Positions 1 to 13,909 of a stretch of 64,000 nucleotides of DNA are shown piece by piece. Location of the stretch: the NCBI GenBank assembly GCA_013398055.1, contig VZRS01008243.1:124001-188000 (forward strand). The letters run 5' to 3'. Both the position numbers and the translations under genes were made by a program. The stretch comes from Ifrita kowaldi. Taxonomy: Eukaryota; Chordata; Aves; Passeriformes; Cinclosomatidae. The notes below the pieces were generated by a model that saw only the letters and a program-made list of their open reading frames with translations, did no database searches and had not been told where the DNA came from. Within the stretch, counting starts at the first letter, position 1; every line of letters begins with the position of its first letter.

Positions 1-3000
1 TAGCATCTGATTTAAGAGAACTGCTATGTTCTTTTGTTGTTGTTGTCATTACACATGTTAAATCAGTATTTCAAGTTGGTTAGTGTTCTTCCCTGAGATA
101 TCTTTGTGGTTGTCAAAACTACAGTAATCACTGTCACCTAACACAGTTAGTTAAGGTTAGTGTTGTAGCACTCACTGAAAATTGGTTTGCATCCCAAACT
201 TAATGTCATAAAAAATTCCATTTCATACTAAACTGAGTGACACATTAAAAAAATACCTTTTCATTTACCTTTTACATACTGATGTAGGATGCAACTTTTC
301 ATTCCAGTCTATTTAGAATGAGATAACAGCCCATTCCATACACACAGTCCAAAATGATCTTCAGTTTGGACTGTAAATTTATAAATGACAGTTCTGCAAA
401 TTAGACTTGAAAGGAAAAGCTGAGCAGAGGGTTTTAGAACTTGCATGCAAAATTCAGGACAATTTGTACAGGAAAGAGCCTGGCTACTTATGTTATAACT
501 GCATAAATCCTAGAGATGTCTAGGACCAAAATGAATGAAAATAATCCTGCCATCTTCTCACTTTTCAATCTTTTTTTGGTCCCTGATGATTTATTGTTGC
601 CCCACACTGAGTACAGTATCCATCTATTTCTAATAATCAGAACTTTCTTAGACAAAAATACTTTTGGAAACTGTTGTAAACAGCTGCTGGGAAAATACCT
701 CTACAAAACTCAGAGCTAAGTTTGAAATGGATAGGCCTGAATTTTTCTGTCCGAATATTTTCTTATTCCACAGTTAAATAAAATTTATGAATTACTATGT
801 TAAACTGACTATAGCCTTGATCATGTGAAAACATTTGACATTGCTTATCTTGTGTATAAATGCATGTAGGACGCATCTGAGTCCAGACTTTTTCATTTCA
901 ACAGGCTTACCAAAATACACCTGTATTTGTGGTCCTGAGACACTTGCCACTATATTTCACAAATTAAATTAAGAGACTGGATTCCATATTAGTTCTTGTA
1001 AAGGAATGTGCTCTACTGATCCTAAATCCTTGTGTTTGCTATTTTATATTCTACTCAGTCCAGTCTTTCTCTATTGAAGTACCACCTGTTTTCTTACACT
1101 TGGCCTTCATCATCATATATTTTACTTTTAAGGCCTTAGTTTTCCTATTTCAGTCTCTTGCTAAATGCTCAGATGTATTTTTGACAGAAAGTCTTGATGT
1201 CCCTAGCCAAATCTTTTCTACTCCAATTTATTGCCCACAACCAGGCTGCTTCTAGCCTGCAGCTGCATTTATTCCTTGTTCCGGATATGTTCCTAGTCAG
1301 AACTTGTTTCTCACCACAGTGTGTCACACAGTCTTAGCCTTTAGAATCAGATCTTTTTTTGAGGCACTTCTCTCCCATTTCTCAGATTTCCAGGAGCTCT
1401 GCCATTTGCTCTCCTCCTCAAAAATTGCAGCTCTTCTCCTCTGTCCTCTCTATTTCCGTTCTTTCTGCATATAGTTCTGTCCACTACCCTACTGGAACTC
1501 AAGACTTCTTCAATCTTTTCTCTACAGGTTTTTATATGTTACTACTGAATGGTTTCTCTCAAAACAAGCAAGAAATTAAGAGTATAAAATAAGAAATTTC
1601 TTAAGCTCATAATTGTTCCAGTAATGTTAGTCAAAAATCAATTTTTTTTCATATTTTGGGACCAGAGAGGGCACATTATAGCCAGACACTTTGGTAACTT
1701 TATTTGGAGTCGTGTCGGCAATCTAGTGTAGGTAGTTTTTCCAGAGCGCCAATCTGAAAGATCTTTACAATTTAAGGAGAAAAACAAATAAAATACCAAA
1801 ATAAAATCCACACACAAAAAATGATAACATAAAGTCCAAGAAGTATTTCCAAGTAATATTTTCTCTCTGCTCAAAATTCTTGAGAATTTTGGCTTAATCT
1901 ACAATTTTTCTGGATAAAAGGTTATATGAATTCTTCTGTTTTAACAAAAATAAATCACATTTGATTTATTTTACCATAATTCTACACACTTAAGATTGAA
2001 AGTTTATTGTAGCTAAAATCTGAATTCACAGATGCAAATGTTTCTTATAAACACATATTGTAGTCTGTAAAAATAATGGTAAAAATAAATTGATTTTGAA
2101 AAAAACCTGTTTTTTAGGAGCTGTGACTGATTTGTTATTGGGAAGCATGTCCTCCTATGTCTGCTTCTGAAGCTGAACTAGAGGAACAGTCAAGTTACAG
2201 TTATGTTGAAGTGCTTTTCAAAGATATAAACCTTTCAGTAGGATTATGCAGTGTGTCCCCTTTGCCAGCATTTAGACTTTGATTTACAGACATAATACCT
2301 TTCACTCAAGGGGAGCAGGCATAAAAGATCTTCTGTATATACTTAATCTTCTTACTGTTATCAGACATGCAAGCCTATCAGAAGTAAACACATCTATTTT
2401 AAATATTGCCTTGAGAAAGATCATCTGGTGCCATTTCACAAAAAAGATTCTTCCAGCTTTTTCTCTACTGATCTTTTCTTTGAGTCATATCAGTGCTGAG
2501 AGTGGGAGCTATGGATTTCACAACAATCTAAGCACAGTACTTTAGAGAAGAATCCATAGCATCCGCCAAAGATCTGTTTCAAAAGGAAAACAGTTTTAAA
2601 CAAACTAGTGCATCATTTCAGAATTTGAAATTATTCTGTTAGGTGTTTGTTGATATCTTTCCTTTAAAAGAAAGATTTCTGAAGGATTCTTATTATGACC
2701 AACATGTTTGAAAGTATAAAATCCTCTGTTACCTTCTAAAAATAGTTTGATATACTGAAGCAGCCTCTGTGACAGCTATGAGCTACTCCGTTGTTTGATT
2801 TTAAATGAAAAATATCTTTTGCTAGGATGAGATCATAGGAGTTTTGTGATGCATTGTTTGTTCAACTTTTTAAGAGTATTGGAAGAAGGCTACACAGTAA
2901 TTAAACTATCACTGCATCTTCTTATGCTATTTGAATAGCCTGTCTTAACATCTGCCTGAGCACATACCCGTTTCTCTCTTGATTGCTTCATATTTTCAGA

Positions 3001-6000
3001 CACCTTCCCGTCCTTGCTCCAATATGTGTAAGAATCATATGCAATACTTAGAAAAGTGAAACCTGTTGTGCTACCTGATGCCACAGAATTGTGGCAATTG
3101 GCATGGAGAGTAAAAAAGAGAAACATCAGTATTTAAAATTATCCACACTTTCAGTTTCACATAAGTACCAGCAAGAATTTTTCCTTAGTATTAACTTAGC
3201 ACTAAAGCTTCTGTAGTAGAGAAATTTGGGTCAAGAAGATTGGAGGACATGTTGGAAGAATGGTTCTTTCTAATGCCAGCTTGCATAGTCAAAAAAGCAT
3301 GTCTCACCATTTAAAATATTTCAAATCTTAAGAGCTTTTTTTGACAAAACCCAAATTTGATTTTTTTCCCAGACCCATTTTTGGTTGAATCAGAAAATAT
3401 CTTGCCTTGTTTTCAAAGAATTGAAATCTCTTGCACTAGATATCCTTCAGACCAGCAGTTCACTTGATGTGTACTTTCACCTAAAACACTTTTTCCTTCC
3501 AAACTGTCGCATTCTACTGCTTTAGTAACCCATGTGTTGATCCAGTTTTTAAGGACAGTATTTCAAACCCAAATTCCTCTTTTTTATCTCTACTGACATA
3601 GAGATTAAAAACTTTTATATTCCCCTCCCAGGAAATGCTCAGTCTTTTCTTTCAATTAAAAAAGTACCTCTTATTTTATAACAAAGCGTTGTTTCAATTG
3701 TGCTGTCAGGAAGCTGTTTTGGGAAAAGGAGGGGTGGCCTCAGTGGGATTAAGAACTGAATCAGGAACTCAGACTGTGTATTATTATATAAAACAAACAG
3801 GAACACCATGAATTATGTAGTTTTACATTTCTGCCTTGGGATTCTAATGACAACGCAAACCACTTGAGCTTCAGTTGTGTGGCTGATGATGTCAGCAGAA
3901 CACCTCAGTGGAATTCTAATCTCGTAATTCCCAACTGCCCACTATACAAAATGCGTCTAGACAGAAGAATCAGAAAAGGAGATGATATTTCATTTTGTCA
4001 TTTATCTTAGGAGTATGAAATCCACTACATCACAACAGTGAGCCTCTTCTTTCAGAATGTAATCCTAGAACAAGAAAAAACTATGGATTTTTTACTGAGG
4101 TAAAGATTAATTGTGCTTTGAACATGCACATTAATATGAAATACATCCACAGGTTTTTGAAATAGCAAAATAAATGTGGCATTGATGTTTTAAAAAATAT
4201 ATCTTGAGCAGAAGGGTCTAAATATTTAGCAAGACACAATGACTTGAACAGAGTAAGTTTGAATACTAACCGTATTACTCAGCTTCCCAATGTCACACAA
4301 GTCAAAGAGAAGATTTATCTCAAAGGATGGCTGATGCTTTTTGTCATCTGGGGAAGTTGTTCTGCCTAAGAGAATTGGTAGAGGAATTTGCTATAGGAAA
4401 AGCAGAATAGTTCTGACACAAGGACCTATTGGACCCTTATTGAGTTCAATACATTTTTAAATTTATTCCCAGAAAAAGTGAGATTGGAAAGGCCTCAGTG
4501 ATTTTTTTTTTTTTTTCACAGACAGCATGGTGAATATAAGAGGAAATATAAGGACTTACCTTTTTTTTAATATTTTTTTGTTCCACTGTGAACATATTAC
4601 TTATACTCTCCCATTTCGAGGAAGTAACTTCTTTTTTTATTACTCCTTGTGAAACTCATAAACCACATCCATTTAATGAAAATCCAGACTGTCATTCATT
4701 GATATAACTGCATAAACTAAATAATTATTTATTAGTTTTATGAAGAGGTTTTTTTCTACTGTAAAAAGTCACTGAATGCACAGGAAGCTCAAAGCAAGCT
4801 GAAGGTACACAGTTCTACACTCTCCTTCATAAGAAACAGGTTCTATTGCCTACTGCACTTTGCTTAAGTGGGCACTATTAAATATCTCTTGGGGTCATTT
4901 GTTAGACTCTGATTTCAGACCTGCCTAATGGGGTTTTGGTCTCTCTTCATTATTCATCTCTAATCAGCTTTTTGCCATCCCACAGATATCTGTTGCTAAA
5001 TCTCCAGACAGGAACAACCAGCTGGCGAATTGTGGACAGTCTTTGAATTTAAGCAGATTTAGTAGGGTTTCAGTGAATGTTTATAGGGATTAAGCTAATT
5101 GAAAATAAGATTTACAGTGCTTCTTTTAACCAATGCCATTCTATACTTAGAAAGAGAATTACTGGTATATCTTAAAACAGTAATCTAATTTACTAGTGAG
5201 TATAACTTCCTTGAGTACAGACACAGCCACTGCCAATTTAAGGCAACACAGCAGATTTAATTTTAACTTCTTCATTGTCTGAAGAATTGAAAGGTCATCA
5301 TCTGCAGTTATACCAGTTATGGACAAATAGCAGAGTCACACCTGACACATCAGGTGCAAATAGAATCAAATGCTAGTTCTTTCAAAAGAAAGTTTACAGT
5401 CTTCAAACAAAAAAGTACTGATTCTTAGAGCTGGTCATTTCTAAGGAAACTTGGTGCTTCAAATGCCTCAAAATAAGGCTTGCTTACATTCATTCTAAGT
5501 ACTTGGCAATAATGAAAAATATTGTCTATGTTAATTTGACAAGAATAGAAAAAGAAAAAAAGCATTCCTGGAAAATTAATTCCCAAATCTCCAGTCATTT
5601 ATTTTTATGTCCTGTCTTAAGGACTTTCCCACAAACCTCTGCATCATTTAGTAGGCTGGAGAGAACAATTGTCTATTTAAGTATAAAGCCCTTCCTTCCT
5701 GGGAACAGAAATGGATTTTCATCCTGCTTATTAATTTAGGTCATTAATAATTTAAAACAGATCTCAATTTCTTCATGTTCAGGCCTAAACAGGTGCACAA
5801 TGTCACTGTTGTATTCCAGCTGTCTTTTTGAGTTTTCATTTCTTTTTTAAAAAGTGAGATATTTGAATATTTCTTATGTACCCCTTACTCTTCTCACATA
5901 TCCCTCACTAGGTTATATGTGACTTATTGTGCTAAACAATTTCTTTACGGTATTTTGTACTGTTTTTCAGTGGAAGGTAAATAAATAAGGCTGGGTCTGT

Positions 6001-7844
6001 TTACTGCATGAAAGTCACTTAGGAGCACAGCTGAAAATGCTTTATTTAGTTTAAAGCTGACAGGTGAGTTTTTTAAGGTTCTGCTAAAATCACCAACCAG
6101 CATGAAAATAGGTTAAAACTTGTTTTGATGATGATAATTTTACAGATGTAATTTCTGTTTTAAATGGCTGCTAATATTAGAACTAGGCTCAAATTTACGG
6201 CAGAAAATAAATAATAATAATTTAAAAAAAAGAGATGTCACCTGCAAACAGCTGCAACCAATTAGCCTTGCAGTCATATAAGGGTTGATACAAATCTGCC
6301 TGTGTCAGTTATGACACCGTTATTCCTTAATATCCTCAGTCAGTTTAACTTCTGATCCTGAGTTGAATTGTGGGCTGAGCAGAAAGAGAAGAAAACATTC
6401 CTTCCCCCCGGCTTCAAGTAATCCAAAAAACATTTAGAAGTTCCCCTTCTTATGTTAACATAACCTAAGCTTTTCTGCCATAATTTTATCATTTTCTGGT
6501 CCGTCTGCTTAGGACTCAGCTTAACCAGGTTAACATCCTTAAGGGTTATATGCCTTACACCATTCTCAGGAGTCTGAAACCCAGGAGGCAGCCAAAAGCA
6601 AATCCCCGAGCAGCCTGGGATTCATACACATATAAAAGGTCTCAGAGCAGCTAATGAGACTGTGTACTGTGCTGATTTGCTCCAGTGGTGAGGTTCTGCA
6701 TAGGGATAAGCAACAGGCTGCTGCATTTCCGGTTAAATTTTCTTTTACCTTTTGAATGTATTTGTCTCTTCCCTGTTCTTGAAAGAAGTGTTTCAGACTT
6801 TAAAGGAACATCAGCTTCAGACCATTTAAAATAACATTTTCCCTAGAACAATATATAATAGCATTTAAAAGATTGGAAAGCAGCTTTTAATCTGTTTTAG
6901 GAAATCACTTAAGAAAGGAAAATAAAGGATATGGTTAAAATGGCAGCGTTATTTCATGTTTGAACTCTAAGAGCCTTTGTCATGCATCATTTTAAAAAGG
7001 TAAAGTGTTGAATTAATTTTTAAAGTACAAGACTGTTGTGGTTGATTATGAGGAAATCAATTACCACACTGAATGCTGTAATAATGGATAAGAATTATTT
7101 CTTTATACTTCATTATTACTAGGTGATAGACAAACCTTTTAAAAACAGCAACAGATGTATTTAGGTGACCTGATTTCAAAACTGTGGAAGGCCTGGAGAT
7201 TTCCCCCAATGTATATTCTTGTTATACATATACTCACATACACTCTTGCTGGCATGAGTAACATATGGAAATCATGCTTACTGATAGCTAAGTACTCTCC
7301 TTCATTATACCCTTTTTTATTCTTGGATTTCCTTTTCCTATTCTTACATTTGAAATTGAGAATAGCTTGCCCCAACACTAGTGAATTGGATCGGGTACTG
7401 GGGAGCAGAAATGAAAATGTGTGGGCTTGATGGAAGAGGAAATATGGAACTACGCAGTTATACCCACTCCTTGCTCTTTATGCTCATTCATTTGCATTCT
7501 GTGTATAAACACAGGGTGCTGACAACAAAAGAGAAACTATGATTATTTCAATCAATATTTGAATTTGAAGGGGGGATTTAGGTCCTCACAGGACTTAACA
7601 CAAATTTGTAGTGCTATTTTAGCTATCTTACATATAGTTGTAGATTTGAATTTAATCTGTAAAAGTTGCAAGTAGTGATAATTCTGAGATTAAAAACAAA
7701 ACAATCTGCAAAGAGTTCTTTTGTTCTGTGGCCCAAAGCATGGCTACCTGGCTTAAACAAAACACAGAGCTAATAACTTATAGACTACACTTGCATTCTC
7801 TTTGATGAGCAGCCAGAGAAAGCTTTTATCAGGTTAGCAATCCC
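1..7844. other. AT-rich unique non-coding DNA
   Basis: I see no gene, exon pair or recognisable transposon here. Open frames are under 95 codons and look like chance in AT-rich DNA. There is a run of 15 T at 4502-4516. The stretch around 6236-6360 has a more even composition and few homopolymers, and could be a conserved non-coding element; that cannot be judged without an alignment. Confidence 0.6.
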
Positions 7845-7883
7845 TATTCAGGGACATACCTATGTAGGGTATGTCCCTGAATA
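7845..7883. repeat. Perfect 16-bp inverted repeat with 7-nt spacer
   Basis: The left arm TATTCAGGGACATACC (7845-7860) is matched exactly by its reverse complement at 7868-7883, around the spacer TATGTAG. The pairing stops sharply at both outer ends. A perfect 16-bp arm at this spacing is far beyond what random sequence is expected to give. It could form a hairpin in single-stranded DNA or RNA. The stem is short for a microRNA precursor, so a local template-switch during replication is the simpler origin. Confidence 0.9.
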
Positions 7884-9134
7884 CAACTGAACACACTTTT
7901 CAGACTTTTAGATTTTCCTTACTACAAAATATCACTTATTATCTGACCTGATGTCCATATTTGACTCCTCTTCACCCAAATCTTACTTGTTTCTATGCTT
8001 ACATATGGAATCTGAAAAAATGTAAAATGACTTATTAATATGCTGTTAAATGGAACAAACTGTAAAACGAAGCATCAGAAAGATCTCAAGCGAAAATGTA
8101 TGAGGGAAGCAGAAGATCAAGAAAACACAGCAGATTCCTAATTTTCCAACTTCCTTCATTGAGCCCACATTGTACATTTTTCTCTATGACCCTGAAACAT
8201 TTAAACCAAAACAAAATCCTACTAACATAGGACAGTCTTTATTTTGAAGGCTGAAGGACATCAGTTGTAAAGATAGGAGATGATATCATGGGCCTGACTC
8301 GGTGATAATTATGATATTGCAACTGCAATTTGGCATGTTTAAGATTACAGCATGGTAATTACTTATGTCTTGAAAAATCTAAAATGGTCCCTTGAGAAAG
8401 CATACAAAACTTTCTTTGTAAAGAAAAGTCTTTTTTCTTATAAACAAGATAACAGCAATCCCTTTTCTTCTACGGATAAGAGATGAAATAAACATGCTTC
8501 TGTTTTCTCAGATGATACTTGATTGTCATATTATGGTGTATACTAATATTTGATTCTGCCAGTTGAAATGAAAGATAGATTGCCAGCATACCCTCCTGAC
8601 TAAATAAAAGAGGTTTTCCTCAAACAAGATGGAGCTTATCACATGAACAATACAGAAGACAAACAGGATAACATAGCAAAATTGGAAATTCAATATAAAA
8701 TAATACTTCTGCTGTTCCAATCAAGACATACAACAGATGTGTCATTGTGACCAGATAAAAAATAATACTGTTTTGCTATAGACGCAAACCACCTTTCCCA
8801 TCAGAAGTAATGTCTTGTTATGACTGGCTTTGGTAGTATAATACATTTGGCACAAGTGAAAACACCCATGGTGTACTACCAAGCTTATGATGATTATTCA
8901 TCTCATGATGGATAATGTTCAGAAAAAAAATTCAGCATAATGATATAACAAACAGGTACTTAAGCAGATGTTTTATCTGAACATAGTTCAGAAACCTAGA
9001 AGAAGGCAGACAGGTTTGCTTCTGCTCATCAGTTCTTCTTTAGTATTTAATTTCTTTTGGGATATAGCTTTGAGGAATCTATATAAGATTATTCATAAAA
9101 TAAAAAGTGGCTAAAAGTCGTGTTACTCTGACAT
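7884..9134. other. AT-rich non-coding DNA, nothing recognised
   Basis: I see only short, unrelated open frames and no repeat I can name. Confidence 0.5.
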
Positions 9135-9616
9135 AGAAAGTGGTTCTCCAACCTGCTGATATGCTCAGCTCCTTTTGCAGCTGACATACTACCAGACACA
9201 GATCTGTCCCAGTTTGAACAGTTGTACAGGGAGAAGAGCTCCTCTTGGCAAGGCAAGCTCCTTGTTGCTGGGGGAAGTAATGTGGGTCATGCTCATAACA
9301 GCCATTTCAGCTTAACTCAGCCAAGTGTCACTGCAGGAGGAAAAGCACAGGAAAGCCTGAGCTGTGAGCTGGCACCGTGCTACTCCATTACACCACTTTC
9401 CTTTCAGCGCTAGAGCCGTACAGAGCTGCCCCCATTAGGACAGTGACAGACAACCCGCAAACAAGGAAACCCAAGCAGACCCTTGCACTTTCTGTACTGT
9501 ACTTTACAGAGTTTGTCAAGCATCTTGCAAGCATTGTAGATGTGCACCCATCACAGTCAAATTATGATTCCAATAGCTGTCGTCTGCCTGCCAATTACCC
9601 TGTAAAATTGAAATAG
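9135..9616 (+). other. GC-richer, coding-like block; possible exon or pseudogene
   Basis: This block is clearly richer in G+C than its flanks. One frame is open stop to stop over 9135-9413 (about 92 codons), with a non-repetitive, protein-like composition that includes acidic and aromatic residues (for example DTDLSQFEQLYREKSSSW). It has a pyrimidine-rich splice-acceptor-like site ending TTTTGCAG at 9180, and another ending CTTTCAG at 9407. A second frame continues from about 9377 to 9616 in a different phase. I do not recognise the protein. No strong donor follows: the best is GTAATG after GGGGGAA. It could be an exon, a decayed retrocopy, a regulatory element or chance. Confidence 0.25.
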
Positions 9617-10620
9617 AATTCCTTACCCCCAGTCCTAATTTCCTAGCTCATTGTAACACACTCTGAAAGACTATAGTTTCCTTTATTTTACTGATTAACG
9701 CTACATGCATGTTAAATAAATTTTAAAATCTTTCATGGTAAAAGCATGTAAGCTTTTGACTATTGGAGCAGCTGAGTCTGTAGCATAACTAGGTCCTTGC
9801 TCAGTTCCAATTACCCTGATAACTATGACTCAGACCCTGAGAAGAGAAGTTTTCAGTTCTGCTCCATGGTTTCATTGGTAAGCAGATTTAACCAAGTTCT
9901 CATCCTGCAATTTGTCATTAGGGTGGGTGTGGTTGTAACTGGTTCTACTCAGTAAGTGACCACACAGGGGAGCAGCCAGTTGCTTCCCTTCTACCTGGCA
10001 CATTCACTGGGAGTAGGGAATGTATTCCTGCGATTTGGATGCTCCAACATGATCCTGGCATTAGGACCACTCATGAGGTCACAAACCATCATCTTGCACA
10101 TTTCTGCCTACAATAAAAGTAAGAATTTTCAGATTTTAAGTGCTGGACAACAACTATGAATAAAGGACTCAATTGCTCTGTCAATGTCCCAAACAAAGTA
10201 ATTTGAACTTAATAAAACTCTTTTTTTTTTTCTGAAAAATAGACATGACTATTAATTTCATGATGGCAGTAATAATCTCAGAGACTTAAATTATTTTGTT
10301 TGAATTTGACTCTTCAAAATCCATGCAGTTTGCTATAACACCTGATTTCACCTGCCCATTTTACAACTACCAGATTAAAAATTCATACTTTATGAATAAA
10401 AAATAAGGCAATAGTGCAGAAGTTTGTGAGTAGACTAAGGAACTTTCAATCTTAAAATCCTGAGCCTTTATTACACTGAAATAATATTTTTCCCTTCCCC
10501 CCACACCTCCCCTTGCTTACATCTTCTTCATGTAATTATTGAAACCCCACCACATGAGGGAAGAAAAAAAATAGTAACCTTCTAGAAAAGGAGATTGGAA
10601 ACTAAGGCAATTCAGATTCT
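9617..10620. other. AT-rich non-coding DNA, nothing recognised
   Basis: No family-level similarity is visible. It contains a T-run at about 10221-10231 and otherwise looks unique. Confidence 0.5.
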
Positions 10621-10710
10621 CTTGTGGTTAAAGCATTGGCTACAAGTCAGATAACACAGGGTTAGCATCTGACACAAACTTCCTGTGTGAGTTTTCTGAA
10701 AGCTGTTTCA
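10621..10710 (+). repeat. Possible ancient MIR (tRNA-derived SINE) remnant
   Basis: The stretch reads like the 5' half of a MIR element in sense orientation: TGTGGTTAAAGCATTGGCT, then AAGTCAGA, then an ACAGGGTT box followed by ATCTGACAC. These match, in order, the remembered MIR landmarks (GTGGTTAAGAGC, GTCAGACTGCC, GGGTTCGAATC, with the A-box and B-box regions). Divergence is high, as expected for an amniote-age SINE. I compared it by eye only. Confidence 0.4.
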
Positions 10711-13700
10711 AGCCAAACTATGATAGTCTGTTTAATCATAGTGAGCTAGAGCATGCTCCCCAATGATTCATTTGGAACTACTTGTGGAGCAAAGCATCAC
10801 GTCGCCTTGTGAAAGTGGGAAAAATTTTACCTTCAGTCTCCTCCTCCCTTGTCCCTGGATCAATGGGATGGTAATACCAGTGGGTACTTACCTCCACAAA
10901 ATGTTCTATTTATTGCCTCACTTGTGTTGTTCAGATATTTCAATGATGGTGTTAATGGTCTTGGTCCAGAAAAGTATATAAGCATGCTTCTGGCCTTAAA
11001 CACAACCACCACCATTAAATTTTGTGGCTTACTTAAGTACAAGAACATTAAATCATGGAGAAGTCTAGGTGAAATCTGATTGCTATACTTAGCACCTCTG
11101 AACAGTGAAGTTCTGGAAATACCTACAGCAGTGCTGAAAGTGCAGTTTTCTTGGGGTCACTTCTCCCTCCAATACAAGATCATTTAGACTTCCTGGTTGA
11201 TGAAGATTCCCCCTCAGATATTATACCTGATAAAGAAAATCTGATGTGAGCAAGTCTCTAAGGATGGCAATAAAACACTTGGATATTACTTTAAAGAGTT
11301 CTATCATGTGTTGTCTAATGATGTTATTTTGTTTTACAACAATGTCTATACACATTGCATATACGAACAGTTTTATACCCCAGTTCACAATAGAACACAT
11401 ATTTCATTGATCATTGTTTCCTCACTGTTCAAAGGTACTGCATATTATTCAAGAATTGCAGTGAACATTTTCTATAATCAAGCTTTTAAAATATTCCTTA
11501 GTCTGGGACAAGGATTAAATTTCCATCCCATTCCTACTGGGAGTTTAAATTCACATTTGAAGCTTGATATTTAAACTGATTATACTTTTCCCATTTCTTT
11601 GGCCAGCTTCTTATTTAGTAGCTCTTGTTTATAAATGGCACTCCAGTTAGATGAAACTAAAATGTGATATGTTGCCCCAAATAACCTTAAAAGCACTATC
11701 TTCAATTTCTTTGTCTGTAAAATTTTGTTTTACATGAAAGAGAATAAGTATTCTGCATAAGAAATGTGTCAACTTTTCTGGGGTTATATTATCAGCAGCA
11801 CACATTGATTTGTAGTGTTGTGGTCTACTCTAGAGTATTCTGGCAGTCAAAATACACTTCAGTACATAACTTATACAGTATCATCTGACATAGCCACAGG
11901 CGGCTTCACACAGGAGTTCAAAAACAATTTGCTTGGTAAATTAGCTATTTAATATTGCAGCAATATTTGATTAATTAGTCTTCCAATTTATTAGTGATAC
12001 ATGGAAATTCAGAATTAGAGACTCCTGTTCATTATACACAAAAATTATGCATTTAAATTAGCTTCCAGTTAATAATGTAGATACTTTATATATCTACTAG
12101 TACTCAGTGCCACCACATATCCACATTGTTGATAATTCAGAACTCATCACTGCAGTTTTTCCATCATCAGATTTGTATTGACTTGGTCACATACAAAATC
12201 TTTCTGTTATGCAAGAGCATTCTTTACCAAATGGTCAATTGCATTTGAAAGTTGTTATTTGATGCACGGATTCAGGCTGTGTTCTCACAAATTTCTTTTG
12301 TAAATCAGAGATGACCTATTGCTTACAATTCTGACACTTGATTTCTCATCTACCACCACAAAAACTTCTGCTGGCAGATGCATGTTGCAGGTCAGTGCCC
12401 TCTGTAAGAGAAACATGCAAAATACTTTATCTGATGGAGCTGGACAGCAACAACATAATTGCAAATTGCTGCCCTGACTCCGCATTGTGGTGTTGTCTCA
12501 CACTTTTGTCACAATACTCGGGCAGGAGTGCAAGCAAGCACTGAAGTTGCACCAGAAGGGAAATTTAATGCGATATCAGGAGGTCACTATTCAGTTATTT
12601 CTCAGCCCTCTGTGATTTTTTTCAACCAAAGTACTTCCCTTTCTCTTCCACTGAAGCTCAACAGCTGCCTAGAGACCTGTTTTGGTCTCCTTCCTACACC
12701 ACTAGCTTGCAATCCTAGCCATGACATCCCCATGAAAAGTAAACAGAGGTTTCCTATAATACTTGCAGAACTCCCAGGCTTTCTGTGTTCTGAGTATACC
12801 TGGGAAATGTGCATCTGAAATAATACAGATACTAAATTCCTATTAATAATACAGTAACACTTCATAATAACTCACATCTGTTTGTCATTGTAAACAAGTT
12901 TGGATGACTCTTCCCCATTTTCCTTCCCTAGATTTTGTGAAAATGGGGGGATTTTTTTTTTTTTCCAGAATACCACAGTTAAAAACTGGTCTACAGTGTT
13001 TCAGACTAGTATATGTGCGTTCTAATCAAATTTTTATTAGAGTTTCATACTTTATCAGGTGACTTATCTTTGTTAAGGATCATCAGTTTGGAAAAGGAGA
13101 CTGATCCTGCCCACCAGACATATATTTAAAGGCTATTACCCTAGCAAAAAAGGGAGGTTATAACTACAAAATTGAATGTCCTTTTTGTCCTAAACTGGGG
13201 AACAATGACATCTGTAAAATAGTGACCTGTGCTTTTTACTAGATGTAACCTGTCTGTATTACTACTGTAGGTTTAGCACATAAACCAGAACCCAGCTGCT
13301 TAAAAACAATAGCTGACCAGCACAATGTAGCAATTACATATTTATAGAAATATAAGTGTATTTTTTTGCTGAAACATGCCAAAAATAGCAAGCACTTACA
13401 AACTTTCAGTGCTCCACATATCAGGTATTGGATTCATCTTCATTCTGCATCAAGGGACCATTGTCTAATTAACTGAAACAACTGAGTGCATTTGCCGGCC
13501 TGCATGGATTTACAGGAAGTAGATATAATGTGAACAGTGCTCCCAGTAGGGAAAATCATCCAGCTATCCTGATTGCATCCCAAAATATTTTGGGAGTTTT
13601 CCGAGCAAGAGTTACATTTACTGCTGTGCTGATTTCACATTGCCCATGTTTGGGCTTCAAATGCTACTTCATGTTAAAATGGGAGAAGAAATATTTTGTT

Positions 13701-13831
13701 ATGAGAACTAAATGGCTGTAGTGATTGGTTTAAAATTCCCTAAGTTCCTCTTGGTATTTTCTTTTTTTAATTTTATTTCTTGGATTTCAACATGCCTCCA
13801 TCCTTTCAGCATGCGAATTTCCTCCCCTTCC
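10711..13831. other. Non-coding DNA with one longer chance frame
   Basis: The segment 12350-12810 is slightly GC-richer and carries a 119-codon plus-strand frame (12459-12818) with a serine- and leucine-rich translation and no motif I recognise. An antisense frame of similar length (12602-12865) overlaps it, which is typical of stop-poor chance sequence. T-runs flank 12950. Confidence 0.5.
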
Positions 13832-13909
13832 TATTTAATTTAATTTAAATTAATTTCATTTTATTTTATTTCATTTCATTCCACTTCTTTTATTTTCTTT
13901 TTTTTTTTA
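13832..13909 (+). repeat. AT-rich pentanucleotide-like simple repeat
   Basis: Runs of TTTAA, TTTCA and TTTTA units merge into a poly-T/TTTTC tract. This is imperfect low-complexity DNA, plausibly a decayed microsatellite. Confidence 0.8.

Noticed and set aside
7845..7883. microRNA precursor
   Set aside because: The 16-bp stem with a 7-nt loop is shorter than a usual precursor, and pairing does not extend beyond it.
12459..12818. 119-codon frame as a gene
   Set aside because: An equally open antisense frame overlaps it, and no motif is present.
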